A stretch of DNA of 64,000 nucleotides from NCBI GenBank assembly GCA_026873275.1, contig JANTUC010000001.1, forward strand, positions 1,426,001 to 1,490,000, given 5' to 3'. A program made the translations under genes and the position numbers. Of this stretch, positions 32,601 to 43,754 are shown piece by piece (positions within the stretch are counted from its first letter, which is position 1; each line of letters opens with the position of its first letter). The DNA comes from Pseudopithomyces maydicus. Lineage: Eukaryota > Ascomycota > Dothideomycetes > Pleosporales > Didymosphaeriaceae. Below the pieces are notes generated by a model, which had not been told where the DNA came from, did no database searches, and saw only the letters and a program-made list of their open reading frames with translations.

Positions 32601-35600
32601 CCCTAGACGAATTGGAAGAAGCTCATGTTGCTCTTGTCGAACAGTGTATGAAACAGATGCTATCGGTATTTCAGACGCTCCGAACAGAGTCACCCGACCC
32701 CGCATTCCAAAACCATACGAAACAACAAAATGAACAGCGTTTCTCCAGGATCGTGCTGTTTTTGAAACTGTTACTTGGTGTCATCCGGGGCAAGCCAGAG
32801 TTATACCGCTCAAAACGATCAGACTCGAAGGTCGAGCCTCTTGACATAGAACTTCCATTCGGAGACCCCTCGAGATCAAATACAATTCTCCTATCACAGG
32901 CAACAAAGAAACTATCATCGTTGGTTCCGAAAATACTATCAAAGACCTTTATACTCGATTGTGCCATGCGACTGGATGCACGAAACTCAACCTTTTTGCC
33001 AAGGGCCAGAGGCTCAGTGTTTTAGAGAAAGCAGATGAGAAGATTGCCGACATTGGTCTAGGAGGGCAGGTATTGTTGGTCCAGAAGGCCCCTGGCGCAG
33101 AAGTCTCCCGACCTGTTCTGGACACTGGTGGTAGCTCCTCGGTCTTCGAAACTACTGTGCTGAATCACTTTGATGAGCTCTTCGCTTGTATGGATGCAGA
33201 CGATCAAGCCAGTTGTGTGGTAAGTCTCATATAAACTCTTTGAAAGAACGCGCGCTGATAAAAGCAGGTCCATGAGTTTTTAACCTGCTTCCCGTTCCAT
33301 AGCACAATCTACGATTCTGTTGTTGAGGGCACCGCAACGTCCGGCTCCTTGTTCCCACAAACCAAACCCTGGCAAGCCAAATACGCCGCCAATGCTCTCG
33401 AGAATCGGCTTAAGTTGCAGATGCAAAAGGTTTGTTCAAATCGTGTGTACTACCAAGTTATGTCTAATTGTGTACAGAATTCGGTGGATGACAAATTTCT
33501 TGCTGGCACTGTGCGTCTTCTAGACGAAGCATTGCTAAACCCCGACTTGATTAGGCAGGGAATTCTGCCATCGGCATCTATGCCGTTGCCGGGTGTATTC
33601 GTTACTGTTCTTTTGTCGTTCCTCAAAGAACGACCCGCCCAGGAAGTTACGACTACTTACTTTTCGGATGAAAGCGGTCTTGTAGACCGTTTGATTAGTC
33701 TCGTATTTCTCGCGCTGAACCAGGAAACAGATATGGGCCTTATCGCCTACAATTCTTATTGCACGATAATTGAGGCATCGTTGCATTCACGCGGCATCTG
33801 GAACGCGTTCATAGGTCACAGCACTGTTGGTTCACTACATGGCGCCCTGCTTCTGTCTGATCAAAGACCTATCCTGCGAGACAGCATTGCCAAAACTATT
33901 TCATCTGTGTGTGGCGGCGGCCTTTCTCCCACATCAGCTATTACCGAGTCTGACACCGCGATCTCTTTTTGGAACCTAATTTCTGCTATCCTTCCACAGG
34001 CCGTTCAGCAACCTGGTCAATCTGAACAGCTATTTGGACTTGCAGACTACGTTTTCCGAAAATATGACGAACAGAACAGAGATGAGGCATCTCTACGATC
34101 TTATCTTGCGACATGGAGTTCACATCTCCTAAACTGTGACCACCAAGAGAAAGTTGGTCGAGATGAGACTAATCCGGTCGTTATCGGCTTCACTAAGCTG
34201 TTGCTCAGCTGTGTCACTTCGCTAAAATCTTTCAAGAAGCCATTGAACGCAGGCTCGTTGATTCAGAAGATCTGGCATAAATTCTTGTTCGTGCCAAAGA
34301 TTGTGGAGGTGGAAGATCAGCCGAATATACTAGTTCCTGTCCTGGATGGCAATTCCCGAAAGGAACTTTACGACCTTGTTCTTGCCCTTGCTGAAGATCA
34401 AGTTAGCCTTGGTGCCCTTCTCGATCTTGCCGGAACTCTCGGGATCGACAATCCAAACTCCAATTTGCAGGCGTTGTGTGTCGATCGGACAAACGAGATA
34501 CGTGCACCGACCGGATACGTGGGTTTGTTTAACCCTCGCGCCATCTGTTACATGAACTCCCTAATTACACAGCTTTTCATGAATGTAAACTTCCGCAAGT
34601 TTCTTCTCAGCCTCCATGTCACGGATCCAGATAGACAACAAGTTCTTCTCCATCAAACGCAGAAATTGTTTGCCGAGATGCAAAACAGTTATCGCAAATC
34701 TGCCGATCCACGAGACTTCGCAGCGTGTGTTAAAGCACCAGAGGGAACGCCTATCGATATTAGTATTCAAATGGACGCGGACGAATTCTACAACCTACTC
34801 TTTGACCAATGGGAAAGCCAGATGCTCGTACCAAGCATCAAAGAAACATTTCGTTCTTTCTATGGAGGCCAGACCATCAACCAGATCAAGTCCAAGGAAT
34901 GCGAGCATGTTTCTGAACGGGTCGAAAGCTTCTTCGTCGTTCAATGTGACGTGCAAGGGAAACAAAACCTGAACGAGAGCCTTCAGTCGTTTGTAGAAGG
35001 AGATGTTATGGAAGGCGACAATAAATACAAATGCGAATCGTGCGGAGGGAAATTGGTCGATGCTGTAAAGCGAACCTGCCTCAAGGATGTTCCTGACAAC
35101 CTCATTTTCCATTTAAAAAGGTTCGATTTTGATCTTGTCGAACTACGGCGAGCCAAGATCAATGATCAATTCGAGTTCCCTAGTGTGCTAGATGTTAGCC
35201 CATTCAAGGTTGATCATCTTAGCGACCCTTCAAAACCTCTTCAGGAGGATATTTTTGAGCTCGTCGGCGTCCTAGTCCATCAAGGAACATCTGAAAATGG
35301 TCATTATTACTCGTATATTCGAGAACGACCCAGTTTTACTGGAAATACACCACCATGGGTCGAGTTCAATGACCGAGATGTCGATGCTTTTGACTTCTCA
35401 ACTCTTGGGTACCAAGCATTTGGTGGTTCTTATGATGAACAATTTCAGCGCCAGCAGAAGCAGTTCAGTGCATACATGCTGTTCTACCAGCGCCGCTCTG
35501 CCATAGTCAAGGACCATGAGGATTATATCCTCACACCACAGTCTGGCATGGCCAAAGTTTCAGTGCCTGCAGATCTGCAGCACAACATTGAACTAGACAA

Positions 35601-37377
35601 CGACAGCCTTATTCGGGAATACAGTCTTTACGATCCGAACCATACGAAATTCGTACGCCTTTTGCTTGCAAATGTGCGTGCAATCAATCATGGCACCTGT
35701 TCCGAAAACCACAAACAAGAGATCCAAGCTCTACATGTTGTACTCGAGCACCTTTCTCAAACCCTTTTCCGTGCTAAGGATGTAGAGAATTTTGACGAAA
35801 CCATGATGCAACTCCGAAGAACCATGCTGTCTTGCACAACGTGCTGCCACGAGGCACTAAAATGGCTTTCCAATCAAAGTTCTGCGTTAGCCAATTTGCT
35901 TCTGCATTGCATACATGCGAAAGTCCGCTCACAGACACGTGCTCTTCTCATCGACAGCATCCAATATCTCCGTGAAAAAGATCCTGTTGCCTACGGTATC
36001 GAAGGTACGGAAACAGACAGTGAATCAGGCTCAGCTATGCAGAACGACGGCATACTCGTAGCAATATCCACGAGCCTCTGGAGGGTTCTGCAAGAATCTT
36101 ACCAAACTGTGCGTGGCTGGGATGATGTCTATCTTACTCTTTGCCACTTGAGCGACCTAGGACACGTTGAAACTTCGGTACTGTTGGATAATAATTTTCT
36201 GGATTGGTGCTTACGCATCCTGTGCATGCATGCAATGGAAAGCTGCCGTGATCCGGACTTATGGCGCATAGTGGAAAAGAAAAAGCGAATCTACAATAGG
36301 TTGATTGAGTTTGTCTATCGGCTTCTCTCAAAGGTTGATATTCACCTTCCACCTATTCAGAAGCCTGCGATTAGTAGACTAGACGGCTACGAGCGGAACA
36401 GCTGCAAATTCTCGCTTTCTAGAGATGAGAAGGTTCTACTTTATCATTGGCACGACGAGACTCGAGCACTGGCATTTTTGGACAAAATGCTGGAGTGGTA
36501 TGATCACACTAAGAGTGAGATCTATTATCCAGGAGAGGTCCTCAAAGTGGTGCTTAAATCTGTCGACCCACGCCTTCAACAGCAACTCTTCCTTACACTC
36601 CAAGATGGAATTGCGCAGCTCCCACTCCATTTCTCAGATCCTTACGTTCGAGCTGCTCTGGCATACTGTGAGGCTTCCTCAGAACCAAACTACGTACAAA
36701 GGATAATAGAGACTGTTTGGAAATATGCAGTCAAGTATCTTGACAGCGGTGGGGAGGTTAATTTCCGATTCATGAGTGGTCTCCTGAAAATCGAAAACGA
36801 GGATATTATGCAGGTCAAAGGAGAAAACTACTTTTACCAGATGTCATTACGATTTGCGGAGAAGGCAGCGTGGGCACTGCTATTCTATGATGACGAGGCC
36901 ATTCGTAAGGCAACCCAGGCCCATCTCGAAGACCTATTTACTCGACACCAAGACGACGAAAATACTACAGAAGAAATTCTCAAGCAAAAGTACCGAGTGG
37001 TGCGATGGCTAGCCAACGACTTTTGTGACAGGATCGTGTACGAGTACGATCGCCCTGCTGCACGATCGTATATACAACCAATGGTGGTTTCATGCCAGAT
37101 GCTTGTGGGCTTGTTGAACAAACTCTATGAGTCTGAAGATCCTGTGTTGGAGGTTTGTAAACATGCACAGGATTTCAATATCATAGAAAAATGGCAGTCG
37201 GATGTCGTACCCAGGGTACAGAGCTGGCCAATGGAAGATACCACTCCAGTTTCAACCGGTGGTGAGTGAAGCTCAGAGTAGTAAGATCGGCAACTGCTAA
37301 TTGCAACAGAGCCTTATGACCATTCGGAATATGGCAGTGAATCCGATCTTGATCCTGAGCTCATCGAGCTTGAATGA
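29700..37377 (+). CDS. giant ubiquitin C-terminal hydrolase (USP34/USP9-like), frame broken once
   Basis: Cys protease of the USP family that removes ubiquitin from proteins. Exons 29700-30255, 30308-30458, 30514-33219, 33268-37261, 37310-37377. The sum is 7475 nt; one extra base makes 7476, i.e. 2491 aa. The N-terminus is low-complexity and acidic, followed by about 800 residues of helical repeat-like sequence. A ubiquitin-like segment lies at about 1025-1095 (IIVGSENTIKDLYTRLCHATG, LNLFAKGQRL, LGGQVLLVQK). The USP domain starts near 1555: Cys box GLFNPRAICYMNS with Cys1565 and the oxyanion Asn five residues before, a CESCGGK zinc-ribbon part, VPDNLIFHLKRFDFD, His1817 in NGHYYSYIRE, and FNDRDVDAFD. 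A long helical C-terminal region follows. The frame breaks at the C run 32866-32869, where an added C gives GDPLEIKYNSP and joins both halves. Confidence 0.9.
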
Positions 37378-38450
37378 AGAGCCACGCTAACAATGCGTGT
37401 TGTAATAGGGTTTAAAAAACGCTACTAGTGGCTGTTAGATAAGTCGTATTCTCGAGGAGTGAATCGGCTATAGGGTATATCTGTGCGGCGTCACGTGAAA
37501 CCATCATCCGGGGACATTGACGAAACTTCACATCCAGCAGCCTCTTTACCGTTTGGGCCTATCTTGCGTCAGAGTTGATAGCCTCGATATAGAGCCTCGG
37601 CTCGTCTCACGAGTGTCGGTTTTGCTCTTTAGTTTCATTGGCGTTTGCATTGACACCCATTATCTTGGCTTCTGGCATAGCGAAGGCGTGTAAGGTTTGG
37701 GCTTGATACATGTTTATTGGGACACATGATATGATTTATGGGTTACGCTGCTAGAGACATGAACTTGCACGCCTATGCGAGAGGGCGCTCAGTAGTGGAT
37801 ATGGGTGGTTGGAGATGGTAGATAAATACCAGAAACAATTCCTGTCGATGAATGACGTTAGTACTTATGACGTCGACGAGCTTGAATATCATTTAATACT
37901 TTCATATGTATCGTTTCACTAAATCATGAGGTTTTGTGGAGTAATTCGGGCAAATAGATTTGCCAGCATGATACATGGGCGACTATGGCATTGGTTGCTA
38001 ACGAACGATATATGTGGTAAATAGCTGTAGAAGTCCTCTCTATGGCAAACATTTTGAATTCACTGTCTTGATAGCCTCACACTGGGTGAATACTTAGTGC
38101 TCGTAAAAAAGTCTTAGTGTGGTGCTCAGCTAGTATGTAACATCTAACCCCGGCTAACAATTTCATTGATAGCCCCAAAAGTAACAGTCATACTAGGTGT
38201 GAAAGATAAAGGCCTGGACGAGAAATTTGCCTTTTTCGTACAAACGTTGAATGTTGGGGACAAACTGTGCCTCCGGGGCCGGCGCTAAACGAAAGGGCTA
38301 GACCATTTCCAGATATGACATCACACTAGTGCAACACTAACAACACCCTTCTTGCACGTGTGTCCGCTACACGCCGGTAACGCCCAGATTTACATAAATA
38401 CCAAACTATCATCTTCCCCACACGCGGTATACGCCCTCTAGTTTCTCACC
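37378..38450. other. intergenic, 1.07 kb
   Basis: 3' UTR of the hydrolase gene and promoter of the aminotransferase gene. ACATAAATACC about 60 bp before the ATG is a weak TATA-like element. No gene seen. Confidence 0.55.
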
Positions 38451-39899
38451 ATGGCTTTCTACAAAGGTGCTCCCGCCCTGCGGAGAGCACTTGCATCCTC
38501 TGTGCCCTCCTCCAAACGCGCCTTCTCAGTTACCATGCCTCACGCCAACGAGCCTTCCTTCGATGCTGCAGCCTTTGGCGAGCAGCACATTGCTAAGGGA
38601 ATAGGACGTCTCACCAAACATGTCTTCGAGGAGGGAAAGGGAACCTACATCACCACTGATCAGGGGAAGAAGCTGCTCGACATGACGTCTGGCATTGGCG
38701 TTGTCAATTTGGGGCATTGCCATCCCAAGGTCAGCGAGGCCGCCGCCAAACAGTGCATGAAGATCACCCATGCTCAAGTCAATATCGGCTTCAGCGCCGC
38801 TCAGATTGCTCTCCTGAGGGAATTGATCCCCATCCTTCCGCATCCATCCCTGGATACAGTTTTCCTCTGGAACTCCGGCGCTGAGGCTGTCGAGGCAGCG
38901 GTCAAGCTAGCAAGATCAGCGACCAAGAAGCAAAACATTATCGTCATGCAGGGCTCTTACCATGGCCGCACGTGCGCCACCTCCGCCATGACACGAAGCA
39001 AGACAGTCTACGGAGAAGGTCATGGTCCGCTTATGCCTGGCGTTTTTGCCACCGCATTCCCGTACTACTCGCAATTTGGCCTCCCGTCTGATACGCCAAT
39101 CGATGAGCTTGTGGAGAAGGCCCTCTTCCAGCTCAAGCTTACACTTTCCCAACAAACCGCACCTTCAGACACGGCAGCAATCATCCTTGAGCCAATCCTG
39201 GGTGAAGGCGGCTATGTCCCCGCGCCTCCCGCTTTTCTCCACGGTCTCCGCAAAGCCTGCGATGAGCACGGTCTTCTGTTGATCTGTGATGAGGTACAAT
39301 CTGGCATGGGCCGCACCGGAACTATGTTTGCCGTTGAAGAGAGCGGTGTCCGTCCCGACATTCTCATCTTTGCAAAGGGCATTGCAAACGGATTCCCTCT
39401 CAGCGGCATCGCGAGCACGAACGAGCTCATGAGCCGCCAGAAGCCCGGCAGCATGGGCGGAACCTACGCTGGTAACGCCGTGGCTTGCGCAGCAGCCAAG
39501 GCAGTCATCGAAGTGTTCCGCGAAGAAAACATCCTCGACAACGTTGCTGCTCGGTCAAAGCAACTTTTCGGATTCTTGAATGATCTTAAGAGCTCCGGCA
39601 GCAAGGCTGGAAAGCTCATTCAGGACATTCGTGGACGAGGCTTGATGGTGGGCGTGCAGTTCCAGGATGCGGATGTGATCGCGCAGTCCCAGAACGAGGC
39701 GGCACGAACAAAGGGTGGTGCTGGCCAGATTGCACCCAAGGTAGTGCAGGAGTGTGTCAAGCGGGATATGCTGCTTCTGAGCACTTCCGTATTCGATGTC
39801 TTGCGCTTCATTCCTCCGCTTACGATCAGCGAGGAGGAAATGCAGGAAGCCTGCCGTATCTTCAAGGAGTCTCTGGAGGCGGTCGCAGCAGAGCTTTGA
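38451..39899 (+). CDS. class III PLP aminotransferase, GABA-transaminase-like
   Basis: Transfers an omega-amino group (4-aminobutyrate or similar) to an oxo-acid, using pyridoxal phosphate. Intronless, 482 aa. The N-terminus (RRALASSVPSSKRAFSVTM) looks like a mitochondrial presequence. Motifs of the subgroup: DMTSGIGVVNLGHCHPKV, LWNSGAEAVEAAVKLAR, QGSYHGRT, the PLP aspartate in LLICDEVQSGMGRTG, the Schiff-base Lys309 in LIFAKGIANGFPLSG, GTYAGNAVACAAA, and GRGLMVGVQF. The bacterial GabT-type pattern is clearer than that of fungal Uga1, so a related omega-amino acid could be the substrate. A gene-poor AT-rich region follows downstream. Confidence 0.85.
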   Translation: MAFYKGAPALRRALASSVPSSKRAFSVTMPHANEPSFDAAAFGEQHIAKGIGRLTKHVFEEGKGTYITTDQGKKLLDMTSGIGVVNLGHCHPKVSEAAAKQCMKITHAQVNIGFSAAQIALLRELIPILPHPSLDTVFLWNSGAEAVEAAVKLARSATKKQNIIVMQGSYHGRTCATSAMTRSKTVYGEGHGPLMPGVFATAFPYYSQFGLPSDTPIDELVEKALFQLKLTLSQQTAPSDTAAIILEPILGEGGYVPAPPAFLHGLRKACDEHGLLLICDEVQSGMGRTGTMFAVEESGVRPDILIFAKGIANGFPLSGIASTNELMSRQKPGSMGGTYAGNAVACAAAKAVIEVFREENILDNVAARSKQLFGFLNDLKSSGSKAGKLIQDIRGRGLMVGVQFQDADVIAQSQNEAARTKGGAGQIAPKVVQECVKRDMLLLSTSVFDVLRFIPPLTISEEEMQEACRIFKESLEAVAAEL

Positions 39900-41410
39900 T
39901 GACCACCCCTTCTTTTGTAAATATGACTTTTAGCGTTTCCTAGTTCTACATCTGGTGTATAGGTTCAAATTAACGATAAGATGCTTTCAATGTTTCATAT
40001 GCGTACAAGCAATGTCCAGTCTATCTTCGCCGTGTGTAGTCTAAATTTGCATTTTTAATATTAACGAGGAAATCATGGTACTCTGCCCTGCATTTCTTTG
40101 AAATGAAAAGCATTTAATGTAGACTCCTAAGATAATCAATAGGTAACCTATCCAATAGATCTTTTGAAAAACGTTACCAAAACAATAATCCCAACTCAGG
40201 GAACGATCCACCGATCTAGCATTGGAACCTCGATGTTCAGGCTGCTGTAAATAGGTAATGCTCCCTATTAAAGATTGCCTAGCAGTACCGAGCTTAGTAA
40301 ACATAGCTGATCATTCAGAGCCTATGCTTATCAGAGTCCAGCAAAGAAATATAGAATGATACAAGGTATCCGGAAATACTCTTTTCCTGCCGTGAGTGCC
40401 GCCTGCTACATGCGGAAGTACAAGTAATGCTCTAGCGCAAGAAAAAGCTAGTAAATTTAGTAGATGTAGTAGATAGCCCTGAATCTCTCGAACTGTAGAT
40501 TTAATAAACGGAAGACATATTGAAAATTAATCAGGCTCACATCACATTCTCAGAGCGACCCAAAATGGGCACTGAATCTGGTGCGTACTCTTACTGACTT
40601 GTGTGGTCTGGAACAGGCTCTTTGCTTCTTCCCCACCCAATATCTTTTTACCCTCCTGCTGAGTGTAATAATTCACCTCTCACTGACTCAAAAACACTGT
40701 ACTCAGTGAAAAATGTTGGTGGACTGCTTTTCTATTAATAACTGCAACAAACAAATACTACCCAACCGCTGATGGAGAGCGCAGGACCGGATAGCCTGAA
40801 GATATCGTTGGAGTAACAAGAGCTGCCAATATTAATGACAACAAAAAAACATAATCAAACTTGTTGCTTACATGGTACTTTGAAAACATATTTATTTCAC
40901 CTTGAAAAAAAGGTCCGAGGCTACAGATGTTGTTCAAGTCTCCCCCAATAGTTACAGTCTGTTGATTACCTCAGATTTACGTTGCTTACTAGTAGTCTTG
41001 GTCTCCCAGATGTCTCCGTGTATCAACAATTCTGTAAATCATACCTACAGTACGCACTTGTGCCCAAAAACAGCCAGTCCACTGTATTAGAATTCAAGGT
41101 TGCATCACATCCCTAATGATTATTTTTCGATCCTGAAAGATTCCTCAGCTTCATAGCAACAAAAACAAGACAAAATCATCATGGTCATAAAGCAAAAGAT
41201 AGTTTTGACTGAAGTAGATCAATTGACTACCCAGTAAAGGTAGGGCCTATGAAGGCCAGTGTGTAAATACAGTGAATGAGTGACTAGAATTGAAATTCAG
41301 GAGGGCTAAGTGGGGACTCCACCTATCCATATTCCCTTTTCCGACATGGCAGCTTCGTGAAGTTGACAGACTGGTGGTTGGGAGCGACCGAGTGGTTTGG
41401 GATTGTCTCC
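39900..41410. other. gene-poor AT-rich region
   Basis: Noticeably richer in A/T than neighbouring loci by eye, with only short ORFs and no recognisable protein. It could be decayed or RIP-affected sequence, but no transposon motif is visible. Confidence 0.45.
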
Positions 41411-41593
41411 CTACTTGGCGGTATTCGTATTCGCGCCTTGGTTGCCGGTGGATTCGGATTTGGTGGACTCAGTGGATGATTGAGTCGTAGACTGGCTCGC
41501 CTGTTGTTGGTTTTGGGCTTTTGCCTGTTGATTTTCTTTATCTTTATCCAACTCCGCTTGTTTTCCCACAAAATATGGGAAGTCTGGATTCAT
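41411..41593 (-). CDS. small hydrophilic Gln/Ser/Thr-rich protein, unknown
   Basis: A 60-aa protein without Cys. It opens MNPDFPYFVGKQAELDKDKE, is Gln/Ala-rich in the middle and Ser/Thr/Asn-rich at the end. I do not recognise it. Support for a real gene comes from upstream organisation on the minus strand: a TATAAA (41798-41793), then a CA/CT-rich leader with cttcttcatccatc-type sequence, a possible 46-bp leader intron (41685-41640, GTCAGT...TAG with CTAAT branch-like site), then the ATG. This arrangement is common in strongly expressed small fungal genes, such as conidiation or stress proteins. It sits alone in a gene-poor region. Function unknown. Confidence 0.5.
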   Translation of the reverse strand: MNPDFPYFVGKQAELDKDKENQQAKAQNQQQASQSTTQSSTESTKSESTGNQGANTNTAK

Positions 41594-41639
41594 GATGATT
41601 GACTCAAATGGGAGATGTTGAATCTAACTAGATTTTTAG

Positions 41640-41798
41640 CTACCAGTGTTACATTAGAGCAATGAAGAAATTAATCGACACTGACCTTTGTTGTTAGGCG
41701 ATGGATGAAGAAGCTGGTGGTTTGTAACTGATTGGAAGCTGTAGTCGAAGGGGATCTGGGTTTGAGGAATCTACCTCAGAGAGCTGCTAGAATTTATA
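41640..41798 (-). promoter_or_regulatory. TATA box and leader intron of the small gene
   Basis: TATAAA at 41798-41793 on the minus strand, and a candidate 5'-UTR intron 41685-41640. Inference from sequence pattern. Confidence 0.4.
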
Positions 41799-41995
41799 TG
41801 GCAAGATACATGCTGACTCAACACTCAAATTCTGGGAGGTTCCTGGGTAAGTGATAGTCGGGTTTGTGACGTGGATCTAACGAACGGCGGCTGAGATATG
41901 TGTGAGCGCTTGTAACCGTAGCTAGGAAGGGATTTTCAACCCCTCGATCCATTCTCAGCCAATGAAATCTAGGTAATTGATACTCAAAGACCTAG

Positions 41996-42130
41996 ACCTA
42001 GGTGTGAGAGCTCATTGATAGTAGGTGAATAGTGTGCCCAGACCCCCAGAACCGGGTATGAGAACTCACCCACGGGAGATGAACCGCATGCCCGGGCCTA
42101 CAGTAGACCTATGTGTGAGGACTTATTTTG
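41996..42130. repeat. degenerate tandem repeat, period about 55 bp
   Basis: Three copies start at 41996, 42051 and 42107, sharing the form ACCTAGGTGTGAGAGCTCAT / ACCGGGTATGAGAACTCACC / ACCTATGTGTGAGGACTTAT. Between them are similar GTGCCCAGAC and ATGCCCGGGC blocks. Confidence 0.55.
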
Positions 42131-43754
42131 GACCAGTGCTCTTGTACACCAAATCCGTCCTCAACAATGCTTGAGTCCCAGGAAAGCTGTTTCACGAGTG
42201 TAAACCCTGAGCAACGCCACAATGACTCTTGAATGGGAACCCCTGCTCGTAGGATTGCGCAATTACTATTACAACTATATGCAACTAAAAGCCCAAGCAC
42301 CTCGAACTACGCAAGGTATATAGCATCAAGTCATGGTAAAGCGTATAAGCTGACTGGGTATTGGACACAGTATTATTGCACAAGCTTTCACAAGATTAAA
42401 GCTTCATGGCACAGTTTATGATGGTATAAGATTTCCCAATATCAACATTTGATATGGTATTTCATTGGTCTATCTCGTGAAAGAACATGTGTTCGGCATT
42501 CTGTGCCACGAGAAAGCTATGGGCAGTGGGATACCACACGTCAGGGCCGTTTCCCAAGGGTTTGAGCAACAAGCATCCCGCCGCAGCCTCAGCCCAGGCC
42601 ATTAAATGCATCTTGCGCATGCGTACGGGATAAGCGAGGGCCACTCAACGGCACTTAGCGATATGCTCGCGCAGATATCAGCATTACCCCAAGCGACGGT
42701 AGTACAGAATGTGAGTCAAGGCACACGTAGAGAGCATTGTCTCCCGCGATCCAGCGCATTGGGCCGCAATCTCACCATCAAAGTAGCACAAGCTCACCTG
42801 GATAATTAAAGTATTTTACCTATCCAAGTTAGTCTCCATATGCGCGGGAGTACCTCTCTAGCCATCCCAGCAAAACGTGGTATAGCTGAGGCTTAAGCAA
42901 TTTTATCAAATACATGTATGACTTGTCCTGTGAGAAAAAAACACCATGGGTCCTGTTAGTCAGATGTTTCCGATTGTCAACAGGAATTGGCACTCGGTCC
43001 TTGTCTACTAACACGCATGGAAATTGACACACATAAAACTTGTCTTTGGGTTTGCATAAATTGATCACCTTGTAGTAAGCCTTCTATGTGTACACTACGC
43101 CTTCGTTGTACCCCCAATCCTCCCGCAGATACATTTTTGTTCCCGCAAATAACGTAGTGGACTATCGATTCTGATTGGTGAATCAGCAGCAAGTATTTCT
43201 CCACAGAATCCTATGATCTTCGTTATGATCTTCAATTACCGTCGTTAAAACCTGTACAGGTCATGCCGACTCCAGCCACCTAGGGCAAACTAGACGCAAC
43301 GAATTCAACAACGAGGTGTACTAAACTATTAACCAAACAGGAGACGGTGAATGTAATTGATGAGGGCGCGGTGAGCATGTTGGGACGGTAGGGTATATGG
43401 TGAGTCCCAGTACCACGGAAGCTGGAGAGCACACAAAGCTTTAAAAAGGCTTCTCCAACATGCTCTGCACCATCGACCTTTCTATCAGAACCTGCCACAG
43501 AATCCTATAATGAAGGTCACGAATCATGACCTTCTCTAAGTCACTTTGTTAAGACGCACTAAAAGTAAACATGCACTCTTACACGTTTACGAATTGTGAA
43601 TTGTGTTACACGAGTCATTTGCCAACAAGCCTCGGCTCAACGCCACAACCTGGGCTCAACAGCCGAGGAGAGCGACAACCATAACATATTCTAGTCAGAA
43701 GCTGTTTCCCGTTCGTCGAGATCATCAAAGACGTGTCGCGTTCGCAAGGACAAT

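Larger units (their letters stand above)
41594..43754. other. gene-poor region with degenerate tandem repeat
   Basis: Contains the promoter of the small gene (to about 41830), a roughly 55-bp degenerate repeat (41996-42130), and the upstream region of the GST-like gene. No other coding sequence is supported. Confidence 0.5.

Noticed and set aside
32831..32874. 44-bp intron as the cause of the ubiquitin hydrolase frame change
   Set aside because: It would fix the frame, but the donor GTCGAG is poor and the sequence removed (EPLDIELPFGDP) reads like conserved protein; a missing C explains it better.
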